The notes beneath the pieces were generated by a model that saw nothing but the letters and a program-made list of their open reading frames with translations, was not told the DNA's origin and made no database searches. The position numbers and the translations under genes were made by a program. A stretch of DNA of 64,000 nucleotides from Fibrobacter sp. Its GTDB lineage: Bacteria; Fibrobacterota; Fibrobacteria; Fibrobacterales; Fibrobacteraceae. Positions 17,103-25,719 of this stretch are shown piece by piece. Every line of letters starts with the position of its first letter. The first letter of the stretch is position 1. Location: contig JAKSIG010000002.1 of assembly GCA_024398955.1 (NCBI GenBank), positions 1 to 64,000 on the forward strand, read 5' to 3'.

Positions 17103-17687
17103 ATGGGTACTGTAAGCACCAACGAATTCCGTAAGAAGCTCAAGATCATGGTTGATGGTCAGCCGTATGAAATCATTGAAAACCAGTTCGTGAAGCCGGG
17201 TAAGGGCCAGGCTTTCAACCGCGTTCGTATCAAGAACCTGGTTACCGGCCGTACTCTCGAACGTACCTGGAAGAGCGGTGACACTGTTGAAGAAGCAGAT
17301 GTGACCTTTACCGAAATGACTTACCTCTACAACGATGGCGAAACCTGGTTCTTCCTGGATAACGACACTCAGGAAACCATGGAAATCCACAAGGAAAGCC
17401 TCGGTGGCTGCGAAGTTTGGCTCCTCGACGGTGCTACCGTTGAAGTGACCTGGTGGAAGGACCCGAAGACTCTGTCTACCATTCCTGTTGAAGTGATTCC
17501 GCCGACCTTCGTTGACCTTATGATCATCGACGCTCCTCCGGCTGTTCAGGGCAACACCAGCGGTAACGTTCTCCGTGAATGCACCGTTGAAACTGGCGCC
17601 AAGGTGATGATTCCGCTGTTCATCGAAAACAACACCAAGATCCGCGTGGATACCCGCGACGGTTCTTACTTAGAGCGTGCCAAGTAA
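17103..17687 (+). CDS. efp: Translation elongation factor P
   Basis: 194 residues, close to the usual 188. EF-P helps ribosomes stalled at consecutive prolines. Domain I contains the loop KPGKGQAF with Lys34, the residue beta-lysylated by EpmB/EpmA, matching the divergent epmB. The OB-fold domains follow (TYLYNDGETWFF, PPTFVDL) and the C-terminus VDTRDGSYLERAK is typical. GAGG lies about 8 bases before the ATG. Three tandem terminators follow. Confidence 0.97.
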   Translation: MGTVSTNEFRKKLKIMVDGQPYEIIENQFVKPGKGQAFNRVRIKNLVTGRTLERTWKSGDTVEEADVTFTEMTYLYNDGETWFFLDNDTQETMEIHKESLGGCEVWLLDGATVEVTWWKDPKTLSTIPVEVIPPTFVDLMIIDAPPAVQGNTSGNVLRECTVETGAKVMIPLFIENNTKIRVDTRDGSYLERAK

Positions 17688-17760
17688 TTCATCGGGCAGG
17701 TTGCCTCCGTTCACTTGGCACTTTGTCGGGTGAGGAGCGCGTACTTGAAGGATGAATCAA

Positions 17761-17793
17761 AAAGTCCCGCGGTGATGAACCGGGGGCTTTTTG
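17761..17793 (+). terminator. Terminator 1 after efp
   Basis: AAAGTCCCGCGGT pairs imperfectly with ACCGGGGGCTTTTT, leaving a T-run. The stem has a bulge, so it is the weakest of the three. Confidence 0.6.
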
Positions 17794-17841
17794 TTTGCGC
17801 TAACGCAGGACTGGAGCGCGTACTTTCAGGTTGAATTTGGA

Positions 17842-17868
17842 AGAGCCTGGTTTTATGCCAGGCTTTTT
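17842..17868 (+). terminator. Terminator 2 after efp
   Basis: AGCCTGG, loop TTTTATG, CCAGGCT, then TTTT: a perfect 7-bp GC-rich stem with a T-run. Confidence 0.75.
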
Positions 17869-17914
17869 CACTTGGCACTTTGTCGGGTGAGGAGCGCGTA
17901 CTTTCAGGTTGAAT

Positions 17915-17947
17915 TAAAAAAGCCTCGGTTAATAGCCGAGGTTTTTT
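17915..17947. terminator. Terminator 3 after efp
   Basis: AAAAAAG, CCTCGG, short loop, CCGAGG, TTTTTT. The A-run and T-run let it act in both directions, so it may also end the leftward transcript of the next gene's antisense side. It is the strongest of the three. Confidence 0.8.
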
Positions 17948-17989
17948 GTTTGCCTTTAATTCAATTTGTTTTAGGGAGGAAGGTTGTTC

Positions 17990-18997
17990 TTACTTCAACG
18001 CGTCGCGGTAGGCCTTGGCTACGGCGTCGGGATTGTCTGACTTCAGCCAGCTAAGAGTTTCGGTGCCGCGGTAGCTCCAGGCAAAGATGTTGTCGATGCC
18101 GGCCTTACGGCTTTCGGCGACTGCGATGGCTAGGTCGTTCTCTCGGCCGCCTTCGATTTGGTAGGCCTTGATCCACATCTGCACGTCCTTGCCGTACTGC
18201 CTGGCGACATCGGTCAGCTTGCAGGCGGTTTCGGCGTACTTTTCGCGGACCCATTCCTCGGTGGCGCCCTTTTCCCAGTAGGGGTCGCTGGCTACTTCGT
18301 CTACGGATTCCAGTCGGGCGACCTTGCTCCAGTCGTCCAGGCCTGCAGGGAACCAAGGGGGCAGCATGCAGACGCAGTTGCGCTTGCCTCGGGCGTGAAC
18401 GTCTTCCGTCATTTCCTTCAGGAAGTCGATGAGGCTGTCTTCGCGGAACTGCAGAACGTCGCGAGCCTGCACTGGCTCCATCTGGTCGAAGGTGGCTGCT
18501 GGCATGTCGTATCCAAAGCGTTCGCGGAACCTGCTGCGGCATGTGGTGCAACGGCAGCTCCAGTTGCTAAGCCCGCCTTTCTCGAAGTAGAAGTGGGGCT
18601 CGTCCCAGAAGATGGTGTCTACCTTGGTGTCGCAGACAGACTCAATCCACTTGTGCATGTACTCCCTGAACTTAGGGTTGCTGGGGCAGGCGGCCACCTT
18701 GGGCTTTCCGTCCAGGGCCACCTGGCACATGTCGTGGTCGCGGGCGGTAAGTTCTGAATAAGCCTCTCCGCCAAAAACGCGGCCTATACCCCAGGGGTTC
18801 ACGTAAACCTTTAGGCCCAGGTCTGCAGAACCATCCACGATTTCCTTCATGGTGCCAAAGTAATACTGCAGGTCTTCTTCGCTCCAGGTGTGGAGAACTG
18901 CATTAAAGCCTGCGGCCTTGATATCGGCCATGTCTGTAAGCACGTGCCTAGGGGAGCGCACGCCAAAGTAGCTAACGCCTTTAAATTTCAATTCCAT
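17990..18997 (-). CDS. Cytoplasmic glycosidase-like TIM-barrel protein, function unknown
   Basis: 335 residues without a signal peptide. The order of strands and helices (GVSYFGVRSP, AAGFNAVLHTWSEED, LGLKVYVNPWG, DTIFWDEPHFYF, NIFAWSYRGTETLSW) resembles the TIM barrels of glycoside hydrolases. The acids in FWDEPHF would sit at the end of a central strand, as catalytic residues do. A Cys cluster (SCRCTTCRSRF) is seen about residue 150, possibly a metal site. It may act on an imported sugar or glycoside. I cannot assign a family. Confidence 0.6.
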   Translation of the reverse strand: MELKFKGVSYFGVRSPRHVLTDMADIKAAGFNAVLHTWSEEDLQYYFGTMKEIVDGSADLGLKVYVNPWGIGRVFGGEAYSELTARDHDMCQVALDGKPKVAACPSNPKFREYMHKWIESVCDTKVDTIFWDEPHFYFEKGGLSNWSCRCTTCRSRFRERFGYDMPAATFDQMEPVQARDVLQFREDSLIDFLKEMTEDVHARGKRNCVCMLPPWFPAGLDDWSKVARLESVDEVASDPYWEKGATEEWVREKYAETACKLTDVARQYGKDVQMWIKAYQIEGGRENDLAIAVAESRKAGIDNIFAWSYRGTETLSWLKSDNPDAVAKAYRDALK

Positions 18998-19028
18998 AAT
19001 TCACTATAAAATCAGACGTTATTGTCTG

Positions 19029-19466
19029 CTAGTTATTGTTGTTGGCCCACTGGGGGGATCCGTTTTGCAGTAGAACTTCGTTCAGTACCTTGTGCCATTG
19101 TTCTTCGCTGACAGGTTTGGTCATCCAGAAAAATCCGTTTTCGTCGCAATCCTTGTCGGGGAGAGGCATGGTGTCGGGGATTAGCTCAATAATCCAGGAC
19201 TCGGGAATTCCGTCGTGAAGCTGGCGGCTGAATTTTAGATTTTCGGCCTTGGGACGGTCTGCATGGTCCAGCACGATCAGTGCCGGGGATTCGCCAATGA
19301 TTAGGGCCGTTTCCAGCAAGCTGGTTGCATCTTCAATGGTGTTGCAGGTGTATAGGGTTGTGTCTTCGTTCAATCCACCACGTTCCACCAGCCAGCGGAA
19401 GGTCCACTGACTAAGCTTGTCCAGGCTGCCCGGAGAGGATGGAGATATAAAGAAGATATGTCCCAT
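19029..19466 (-). CDS. Degenerate receiver-like protein
   Basis: 145 residues. The pattern resembles a CheY-type receiver: a first strand GHIFFISPSSP, a strand ending in Asp (PALIVLDHAD), and the Lys-Pro of the fifth strand (FFWMTKPVSEEQW). The acidic pair after the first strand is absent (Ser-Pro-Ser instead), so normal phosphorylation is doubtful. No output domain; a poly-Asn tail. It lies 31 bp downstream of the TIM-barrel gene on the same strand, so the two are probably cotranscribed. Role unknown. Confidence 0.5.
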   Translation of the reverse strand: MGHIFFISPSSPGSLDKLSQWTFRWLVERGGLNEDTTLYTCNTIEDATSLLETALIIGESPALIVLDHADRPKAENLKFSRQLHDGIPESWIIELIPDTMPLPDKDCDENGFFWMTKPVSEEQWHKVLNEVLLQNGSPQWANNNN

Positions 19467-19543
19467 GTCCGTAAATTTAGATTAATTCTTTTTTTTTAAG
19501 ATTCCTGAGTAGATGCTTTTGCCCTTTTTTGACCGGCGCGGCC

Positions 19544-19640
19544 TAATTATGAGGTGTGAATTATGATTTATTAGATTTAATAAGGTGCCCTTGGCGCGAT
19601 TATAAATCTCGCACTTTGTAACGCGTAATTCATAATTATA
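19544..19640. repeat. AT-rich intergenic repeat, copy A
   Basis: An approximately 95-bp element with TAATTATGA-type ends on the left, TAATTCATAATTA on the right and ATCTCGCACTTTGTAACGCG inside. Related elements lie at 25230-25328 and 52862-52946. It occupies most of the gap upstream of thiL. Confidence 0.5.
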
Positions 19641-19648
19641 TTTTGCCT

Positions 19649-20656
19649 ATGTTTCCTGATGTCCCTGAATTTCGTTTTGTCGATAAATTGCTCAAAAATG
19701 CAGCTCCTCTTAAGGAAGTGGCTCCGAGAACCAGAACCTGGCTAGGAGTGGGGGATGATGCTGCCATTTTTGATGGCTGGCTGGCTACCAAGGATCTCTC
19801 TGTAGAAAATACCCACTTTCGCCTGGATTGGTCAACGCCGGAACAGGCTGTAGAAAAGCACATTGTGAGCAATGTGTCCGATATTTCTGCCATGGGCGGA
19901 GTCCCTCGCATTGCCCTTTTGGGATTGTGCCTGAACCGCCATTGGTCAGAAGAAACCAGGAACCGGGTAAGGAAAGCCCTGTCCGAAGGTTTTGCCAGGC
20001 GGGGCATTACGTTGATTGGCGGCGATACGGTTTCTGGTGAAGAGGGCGTTTTTTCTACGACCTTGCTTGGGGAACTTGCTGGCGAAAATCCCTTTTTACG
20101 GTCTGCAGTCAAGCCTGGAGATACTTTGTATGTAAACGGGACGCTGGGCAAGTCGGCGGCAGGACTTTGGATTTTGATGAATCATCCAGAAGACCGCAAT
20201 CTTTTTCCTGAACTTGTAGAATACCATCTGGATCCGAAAATCAGGGAGCAGGCTGGGGCAGAACTTTCTCGACTTTTGGCGGGGTGTGGCTGTAATTGCT
20301 GCGGATGCATGGACATTAGCGATGGCTTGTCGTCGGAACTGAATCATTTAGCCTTGTCTTCCCAGGTTTCCATAGAAATTGAAGAAAGTTTGATACCGAT
20401 TGACCCGGATGTGGTTAAAATGGCCGGTTATTATGGGATTTCTCCTATGGAATTGGCCATGAATGGGGGCGAAGAATATCAACTGTTGTTTGCCAATTCT
20501 GCCCCAATAAGTATATTTGGGGGGAATAACAATGGATTAGGCAAGGTGTATCGGATTGGCAGCGCTTGCGAAATTTCGGGGTCTGCCAGAGTGAGCATGC
20601 TTTGCAAGAATGGAGTGAAAATGCCTGTTGAACCTCAGGCGTGGACGCATTTATGA
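19649..20656 (+). CDS. thiL: Thiamine-monophosphate kinase
   Basis: 335 residues. ThiL phosphorylates thiamine monophosphate to the diphosphate cofactor, using ATP. The family motifs are present: GVGDDAAIF near the N-terminus, an ENTHF metal-binding patch (SVENTHFRLDW), VSNVSDISAMGG, IGGDTVSG and GGEEYQLLF near the C-terminus. The frame opens at a TTG at 19643, but the ATG at 19649 is preferred. The stop (20654-20656) overlaps the next gene's ATG as ATGA, so translation is coupled to the PilB-like gene. The pairing is not functionally obvious. Confidence 0.92.
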   Translation: MFPDVPEFRFVDKLLKNAAPLKEVAPRTRTWLGVGDDAAIFDGWLATKDLSVENTHFRLDWSTPEQAVEKHIVSNVSDISAMGGVPRIALLGLCLNRHWSEETRNRVRKALSEGFARRGITLIGGDTVSGEEGVFSTTLLGELAGENPFLRSAVKPGDTLYVNGTLGKSAAGLWILMNHPEDRNLFPELVEYHLDPKIREQAGAELSRLLAGCGCNCCGCMDISDGLSSELNHLALSSQVSIEIEESLIPIDPDVVKMAGYYGISPMELAMNGGEEYQLLFANSAPISIFGGNNNGLGKVYRIGSACEISGSARVSMLCKNGVKMPVEPQAWTHL

Positions 20657-22587
20657 TTAACGGAACTAAAATGAATTTAGGCCAGCTTTTGCTGCGTCAG
20701 GGTGTACTTGACGAAGACCAGCTGGCCCATGCCATGGCAGAACACAAGCGTACTGGCCTTATGCTCAGTAAGATTCTTGTTCGACTGGGCATGGTTAGTG
20801 AAGATACGCTAACAAGCATTCTGGGTGTGCAGATGCAGTCTACCACCAAGATGCGTATTGGTGAAATGCTCATTGCTCAAGGCTACATTACCGAAGAGCA
20901 GTTGAACAAGGCTCTCGAGACTCAGAAAACTTCTGGTAAGCGTCTTGGCCGAACCCTGGTGGATCTGGGCTACATGCCCGAAGAACGCCTTATCGAAATT
21001 CTGTCTCGTCAGTTTGAAGTTCCGTACGTAAAGCTGGATTCCTTCAGCATCGATCCGGAAGCCTTTAACTATCTGCCCGAAGACATGTGTAAGCAGTACA
21101 AGGTTTGTCCGCTGTTTATGCAGAAGAGTGAGGATGGCCCTGCCGCAGGCCGCAGTGTCTTGACGGTGGCCATGACTGACCCCACCAACATGCGCACCAT
21201 CAGTATCATCAAGTTCAAGGTGAAGATGGACGTAGACGTGGTGATGGCTTCTGATGCCGATGTGCAGAAGGCTATTGAACGTGTGTTTGCGGGTCATGGT
21301 CCTACAGAAGAATCCCTTGCCGACCTTATTAGCGATTCCAAGGATGGCGAAGAACTTGAAACCGTGGAGCGCGGTCAGGGCAACCAGGAAGAAGAACTTT
21401 CCGACGAAGAAGGTCGCCAGGTCGTTAAGATCGTGACCACCCTGATTCACGAAGCTATTGCCCGTAAGGCTTCAGATATTCATCTGGAACCTCAGGAAAC
21501 CTTCCTGAAGCTCCGCTACCGTATTGATGGTGACCTGCAGGTCATGTCTCCTATTCCGGCTCGCTTGATGCCGCAGATCCTGTCCCGTATCAAGTTGCTT
21601 TCCAAGATGGATATTGCCGAAAAGCGTAAGCCCCTGGATGGTCGTTTTACGGTGCGCTACAAGGGTTCCGAAGTTGACCTTCGTGTGTCTTCGTTCCCCA
21701 TTTCTCTGCGTAAGCGCGGCGTTTGCGAAAAGATCGTTATGCGTATCTTGAACCCCAACTCCGGTCAGTTCCCCCTGAAGGATATGGGCTTCGATCCACG
21801 CGTTCTTAAGCAGTTCATCGACGCTATTAACGCTCCTAACGGCATTGTGCTTGTGACCGGTCCTACGGGTTCCGGTAAGTCTACTACGCTTTACGCATCT
21901 ATTGGTGAAATTCTTGATAGTACCATTAACATTTCTACCATGGAAGACCCTGTGGAATTGAATATCGACGGCGTCAACCAGGGGCAGATCAACAATGCGG
22001 CCGGGTTTACGTTTGCCGCGGGCATTCGTGCCTTGCTCCGTCAGGACCCTGACGTGATCATGATCGGTGAAATGCGTGACCAGGAAACCTCTTCAATGGC
22101 TATCGAAGCTGCCTTGACGGGTCACTTGGTCTTTAGTACGTTGCATACAAACGATGCTGCCGGCGCATTCCCCCGTTTGCTGGAAATGGGTCTGGAACCC
22201 TTCCTTGTGTCTACCGCTATTAAGGGCGTGCTGGCTCAGCGTCTTGTGCGTCGCATTTGTAAGTACTGTAAGGAACCTGTAGAGATTTCCCAGGAAATGC
22301 GCGACGAACTTCACCTGACTCCGGACATGCAGTTCTACCACGGCAAGGGCTGCCCCAAGTGCGATGGCTCCGGCTATAAGGGTCGTGCCGGTATCTACGA
22401 ATTCCTGGTGCCTAACGAAACCGTTCGTAACCTGATTATCAAGCGTTCTTCTGGCGACGTTATCAAACGTGCCGCCATGCAGGAATGTGACATGATCACC
22501 TTGCGTATGGACGGTATTTCCAAGGCTCTGCAGGGCATTACCACTCTTGAACAGGCAGTGGGTGCATCTGCTGCAGATGATGCCTAA
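20653..22587 (+). CDS. Type IV pilus / type II secretion assembly ATPase (PilB/GspE family)
   Basis: 644 residues. Two N-terminal MshEN repeats (NLGQLLLRQGVLDEDQL and RIGEMLIAQGYITEEQL) precede the catalytic core. The core has Walker A GPTGSGKSTT at about residue 404, an Asp box, Walker B-like DVIMIGEMRD, a His box (FSTLHTNDA) and a zinc site CKYC plus CPKC. It powers assembly of pilin-like subunits at the inner membrane. An ATG at 20671 would remove six residues. The ATGA overlap with thiL favours 20653. PilM/PilN-like genes lie 4.4 kb downstream. PilB versus GspE is not resolved. Confidence 0.9.
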   Translation: MINGTKMNLGQLLLRQGVLDEDQLAHAMAEHKRTGLMLSKILVRLGMVSEDTLTSILGVQMQSTTKMRIGEMLIAQGYITEEQLNKALETQKTSGKRLGRTLVDLGYMPEERLIEILSRQFEVPYVKLDSFSIDPEAFNYLPEDMCKQYKVCPLFMQKSEDGPAAGRSVLTVAMTDPTNMRTISIIKFKVKMDVDVVMASDADVQKAIERVFAGHGPTEESLADLISDSKDGEELETVERGQGNQEEELSDEEGRQVVKIVTTLIHEAIARKASDIHLEPQETFLKLRYRIDGDLQVMSPIPARLMPQILSRIKLLSKMDIAEKRKPLDGRFTVRYKGSEVDLRVSSFPISLRKRGVCEKIVMRILNPNSGQFPLKDMGFDPRVLKQFIDAINAPNGIVLVTGPTGSGKSTTLYASIGEILDSTINISTMEDPVELNIDGVNQGQINNAAGFTFAAGIRALLRQDPDVIMIGEMRDQETSSMAIEAALTGHLVFSTLHTNDAAGAFPRLLEMGLEPFLVSTAIKGVLAQRLVRRICKYCKEPVEISQEMRDELHLTPDMQFYHGKGCPKCDGSGYKGRAGIYEFLVPNETVRNLIIKRSSGDVIKRAAMQECDMITLRMDGISKALQGITTLEQAVGASAADDA

Positions 22588-22633
22588 TTCTAGCATGCCT
22601 AGGCCCTAGGTCCCGGTATAAAGACTTGTTGCA

Positions 22634-22670
22634 AAAAATACCATCGGGTTTTATCCCGGTGGTATTTTTG
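22634..22670 (+). terminator. Terminator after the PilB/GspE gene
   Basis: AAAAATACCATCGGG, loop, CCCGGTGGTATTTTT: a 15-bp stem with one wobble pair, in the gap before the helicase gene. Confidence 0.85.
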
Positions 22671-22704
22671 CTATCTTGCGAAATCTAAAAGTCAGGAGAC
22701 GTCA

Positions 22705-25230
22705 ATGGCAAACATTGTGGATAATGGGGTACTGGATCGGGAACTGAATCCCGAGCAGGCCGCTGCTGCAAAAAAAATCGATGGACCTATGTTGATTCTT
22801 GCCGGTGCAGGTTCGGGAAAGACCCGCTGCATCACATATAAGATTGCCCACCTTGTTTCTGTACACAATGTTGAATCCGACCGCATTCTGGCTGTGACTT
22901 TTACCAACAAGGCTGCCCGCGAAATGAAGGGCCGTCTGCAGAAGCTGCTAGACTGCAATATGAGCTTTAGCTGGATGGGAACCTTCCATTCTGTATGTCT
23001 TCGTCTGCTTAAGCTTTGCCTGTCCAAGGAGTCTGTGGTGGCTGCCATGGCAGGTCCCGATGGTCGCTGGTACGATGGCAATTTCTCTATTTACGATGAT
23101 GACGACCAGAAGCGTACCTTGAAGGAAGTGATAAAGGCGGATGGCAACGACAACGTTGAAGCTGCAGATGTAAAGAAGGCTCATGCGGCAATCTCTAAAT
23201 TCAAGAATTCCCTGATGGTCGTGGGCAAGAGTTCTGTTTTGCAGACCCCTGAGGTGGCTCGCAATAACGCCAACTATCCCGACGAAGAAAAGTATGCCCG
23301 CTATTATACGGAATACCAGAAGAAGCTTCGTGAATCCAACGCCATGGACTTTGACGACCTGCTGTTCAACACCGTCTACATGTTGCAGAAATTGCCGAAC
23401 CTGGCAAAACAGCTGGCGACTCGTTTCCAGTATGTCGTTGTAGATGAATACCAGGATACCAATGATGTTCAGTACGAACTGCTGAAGTTGTTGATGAATG
23501 AGCAGAAGAACGTTACTGTGGTGGGTGACGACGACCAGAGCATTTATGGCTGGCGTGGCGCCAACATCAAAATTATCCGAAACTTTCATCGTGATTTTGC
23601 TCCGGTAACAATTGTGAAGCTGGAGCAGAACTATCGTTCCACGTCCAACATTGTGCGTGGTGCGGGTTCTGTCATTGCCCACAATATCCGCCCGCAGGAA
23701 ATGCAGAAGAATGTGTTCTCTCGGCAGGAGGCTGGGGAACTGATTCACGTGCGTCACTTTATGGATGATCGTTCCGAGGCTTCTGCCATTGCCGATGCAA
23801 TCGCCAAGGCTGGCCCGGAATCCTATGCAAAGACTGCTGTGTTCTATCGAACCAACTCTCAGTCCCGCTCTCTAGAAAAGGCCTTGAACGATCGCCGTAT
23901 TCCCGCTGTGATTTTTGGCGGAACGCGATTCTGGGATCGTAAAGAAATCAAGGACATTATTGCATACCTTCGTCTGCTGGCTAACGAACGAGACGATGTC
24001 GCTTATCTGCGCGTTATCAATACGCCGCCCCGCGCTATCGGCAAGACTACGGTAGAAGGCGTTCTTGAAAGGGTCCGCAATGGCGAGGGCTCCTTCTGGC
24101 AGAACTTGCAGGCCGAAGCCAATGGCCTTGGCCGTACAGCTCCCAAGCTGAAAGGCTTTACGGACTTGGTTCTGGGGTGGAAGGCTCTTATCGCTGCTGG
24201 AGAAACTCCGCTGCCGATCCTGGCTGAAAAAATCATCAATGATGTGGGTTACAAGGATTTCCTTCGCAAGGAAGACGAGATTACGGCTGACGAACGTATC
24301 GCCAACTTGGACGAAATGGTAAACGCCATCCGTGAATTCGACGAAGAACACCCAGGCGCTACACTGGATGCCTTCCTGCAGGATATTTCTTTGCTGACCG
24401 ATGGCGACAAGAAGGTGGATGCCTCCAAGGGGCAGGTAACCCTCATGACCATTCACATGGCGAAGGGCCTGGAATTCAATACGGTGCATATCGCTGGCTG
24501 CGACGAAGAAATCTTCCCGCTGATCCGAATGTCCTCTATGATGTCCGGTGCAGAAATGAACGAGCAGATGGAAGAAGAACGCCGACTGTTCTATGTGGGC
24601 TGTACCCGTGCCGAAAAGAAGCTGTACCTGTACCATGCAGAACGTCGCTTTTTTCAGGGTAACATTCGACCCTTTGCGCCGTCCCGGTTCCTAAAGGAAC
24701 TGGACCCTTCCGTGGTGGATTTTGTTCCCTGTGAAGATTCCGGCTTTGGCGGGGGCTTTAACAACTTTAATCAGGATTATTCGCAGGTGAGTGGCTTCAG
24801 GTCTCCTCGCATGAGCAACTTGCCGCCTCCCATTCCTCGCCGCCCGGTAACGTCTAGTGGATTTGCGGGGCGCAGTTCCGGCGGGTTTAGTTCCGGCGGG
24901 TTTGGCGGCAGAAGTAACGGGGGATTTAACCGTCCTGCAGCAGTTCCTGATTCTATCCGTAAGAACGACAGGCGTATTATTTATCACAACCCGATTTCTG
25001 TACCCAAGCCGGCGGCTCCCGCTGTGCCTGCGGGGCCTCGTGTGGTTTACGACGAGTTTAGCGAAAATCCGTTCCACGCAGGAGCCAAGGTTCGCCACAT
25101 GAAGTATGGTGTTGGCGTGGTGCAGAAGTGCTATGGCACTGGCGACAACGCCCGTGTAGATGTGCGCTTTGGTGACGGCGTAACAAGAACTATCATCTTG
25201 AAGTACGCCGCATTGCAAATCGTAGGATGA
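22705..25230 (+). CDS. UvrD/Rep/PcrA-family DNA helicase
   Basis: 841 residues, a superfamily 1A 3'-to-5' helicase. Motif I is LAGAGSGKT (32-40), followed by VTFTNKAAREM (Ia), VVVDEYQDTND (II), GDDDQSIYGWRGA (III), LEQNYRS (IV), VTLMTIHMAKGLEF (V) and LFYVGCTRAEKKLY (VI). Residues about 690-750 are a Gly/Ser/Phe/Arg-rich flexible linker. The last 55 (GAKVRHMKYGVGVV, then RTIILKYAALQIV) match the C-terminal Tudor-like domain of PcrA/UvrD that binds RNA polymerase. That favours PcrA/UvrD over Rep. Roles would be nucleotide excision repair and clearing of recombination or transcription intermediates. Confidence 0.93.
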   Translation: MANIVDNGVLDRELNPEQAAAAKKIDGPMLILAGAGSGKTRCITYKIAHLVSVHNVESDRILAVTFTNKAAREMKGRLQKLLDCNMSFSWMGTFHSVCLRLLKLCLSKESVVAAMAGPDGRWYDGNFSIYDDDDQKRTLKEVIKADGNDNVEAADVKKAHAAISKFKNSLMVVGKSSVLQTPEVARNNANYPDEEKYARYYTEYQKKLRESNAMDFDDLLFNTVYMLQKLPNLAKQLATRFQYVVVDEYQDTNDVQYELLKLLMNEQKNVTVVGDDDQSIYGWRGANIKIIRNFHRDFAPVTIVKLEQNYRSTSNIVRGAGSVIAHNIRPQEMQKNVFSRQEAGELIHVRHFMDDRSEASAIADAIAKAGPESYAKTAVFYRTNSQSRSLEKALNDRRIPAVIFGGTRFWDRKEIKDIIAYLRLLANERDDVAYLRVINTPPRAIGKTTVEGVLERVRNGEGSFWQNLQAEANGLGRTAPKLKGFTDLVLGWKALIAAGETPLPILAEKIINDVGYKDFLRKEDEITADERIANLDEMVNAIREFDEEHPGATLDAFLQDISLLTDGDKKVDASKGQVTLMTIHMAKGLEFNTVHIAGCDEEIFPLIRMSSMMSGAEMNEQMEEERRLFYVGCTRAEKKLYLYHAERRFFQGNIRPFAPSRFLKELDPSVVDFVPCEDSGFGGGFNNFNQDYSQVSGFRSPRMSNLPPPIPRRPVTSSGFAGRSSGGFSSGGFGGRSNGGFNRPAAVPDSIRKNDRRIIYHNPISVPKPAAPAVPAGPRVVYDEFSENPFHAGAKVRHMKYGVGVVQKCYGTGDNARVDVRFGDGVTRTIILKYAALQIVG

Positions 25231-25328
25231 TTATGAATTTTGAATTACGAATTATGAATTATGAGAGGAAATGGGGTTGGCGAAGCCTCGTTTGTAGATC
25301 TCATATCTTATAATTCATAATTTATAAC
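25230..25328. repeat. AT-rich intergenic repeat, copy B
   Basis: Repeated ATTATGAATT-type motifs on the left, a GC-richer centre (GGTTGGCGAAGCCTCG) and AGATCTCATAT followed by TTATAATTCATAA on the right. The ends are imperfect inverted repeats. It is related to the elements at 19544 and 52862 and fills the gap between the helicase gene and gatC. Confidence 0.55.
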
Positions 25329-25409
25329 TACTTTGCAACCTATAGTTGACATTACTTGAACCTTTTTTTTTGCTACATTAATGGCTGTAAACGAATAAGT
25401 AGAGGCTTT

Positions 25410-25697
25410 ATGCTTGAACGTGAAGAAGTTTTGAAATTGGCCAAGCTCTCTCGCCTGAGCGTTTCTGAAGAAGAAATTCCGGCTCTGAAGGGCCATCTCG
25501 ACAAGATGCTGAATCATCTGGAAGCTCTTAAGGCTCTGGATCTTTCTAACGTGGAACCTATGACCGCAGTGGAAAATGGGGCTACCATTCTTCGCGAAGA
25601 TGTTCCTGTACAGGGCTTCTCTCTGGACCAGGCCTTTGCCAATGCTCCTGCTGTTGAAAACGACCACTTTGCTATTCCCAAGGTTATTGGCGGCTAA
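25410..25697 (+). CDS. gatC: Aspartyl/glutamyl-tRNA amidotransferase subunit C
   Basis: 95 residues, the normal GatC length. GatC stabilises the GatA-GatB pair that converts misacylated Glu-tRNA(Gln) or Asp-tRNA(Asn) to the amidated form. The family pattern is clear: VLKLAKLSRLSVSEEE, LDKMLNHLEALKALDLSNVEPM, LREDVP and AVENDHFAIPKVIGG. The open frame extends to 25356, but the ATG at 25410 preceded by AGAGG is the likely start. gatA and gatB are not in the window. Confidence 0.93.
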   Translation: MLEREEVLKLAKLSRLSVSEEEIPALKGHLDKMLNHLEALKALDLSNVEPMTAVENGATILREDVPVQGFSLDQAFANAPAVENDHFAIPKVIGG

Positions 25698-25719
25698 TTA
25701 ACGTCGGTTTCTGGTTCCT

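Larger units (their letters stand above)
17688..17989. repeat. Tandem terminator array with a repeated spacer after efp
   Basis: No gene here. The 302-bp gap holds three copies of a unit. Each has a spacer containing GGAGCGCGTACTT and then TGAAT, followed by an intrinsic terminator hairpin. A 36-base block (17711-17746) recurs without change at 17868-17903, and a shorter piece (from 17813) leads into the second hairpin. The spacing is about 75 bp. This looks like local tandem duplication of an attenuator/terminator unit. Confidence 0.75.

Noticed and set aside
17791..18054. 87-codon frame over the tandem terminators
   Set aside because: It crosses three terminator hairpins and a spacer repeat; the repeats explain the frame.
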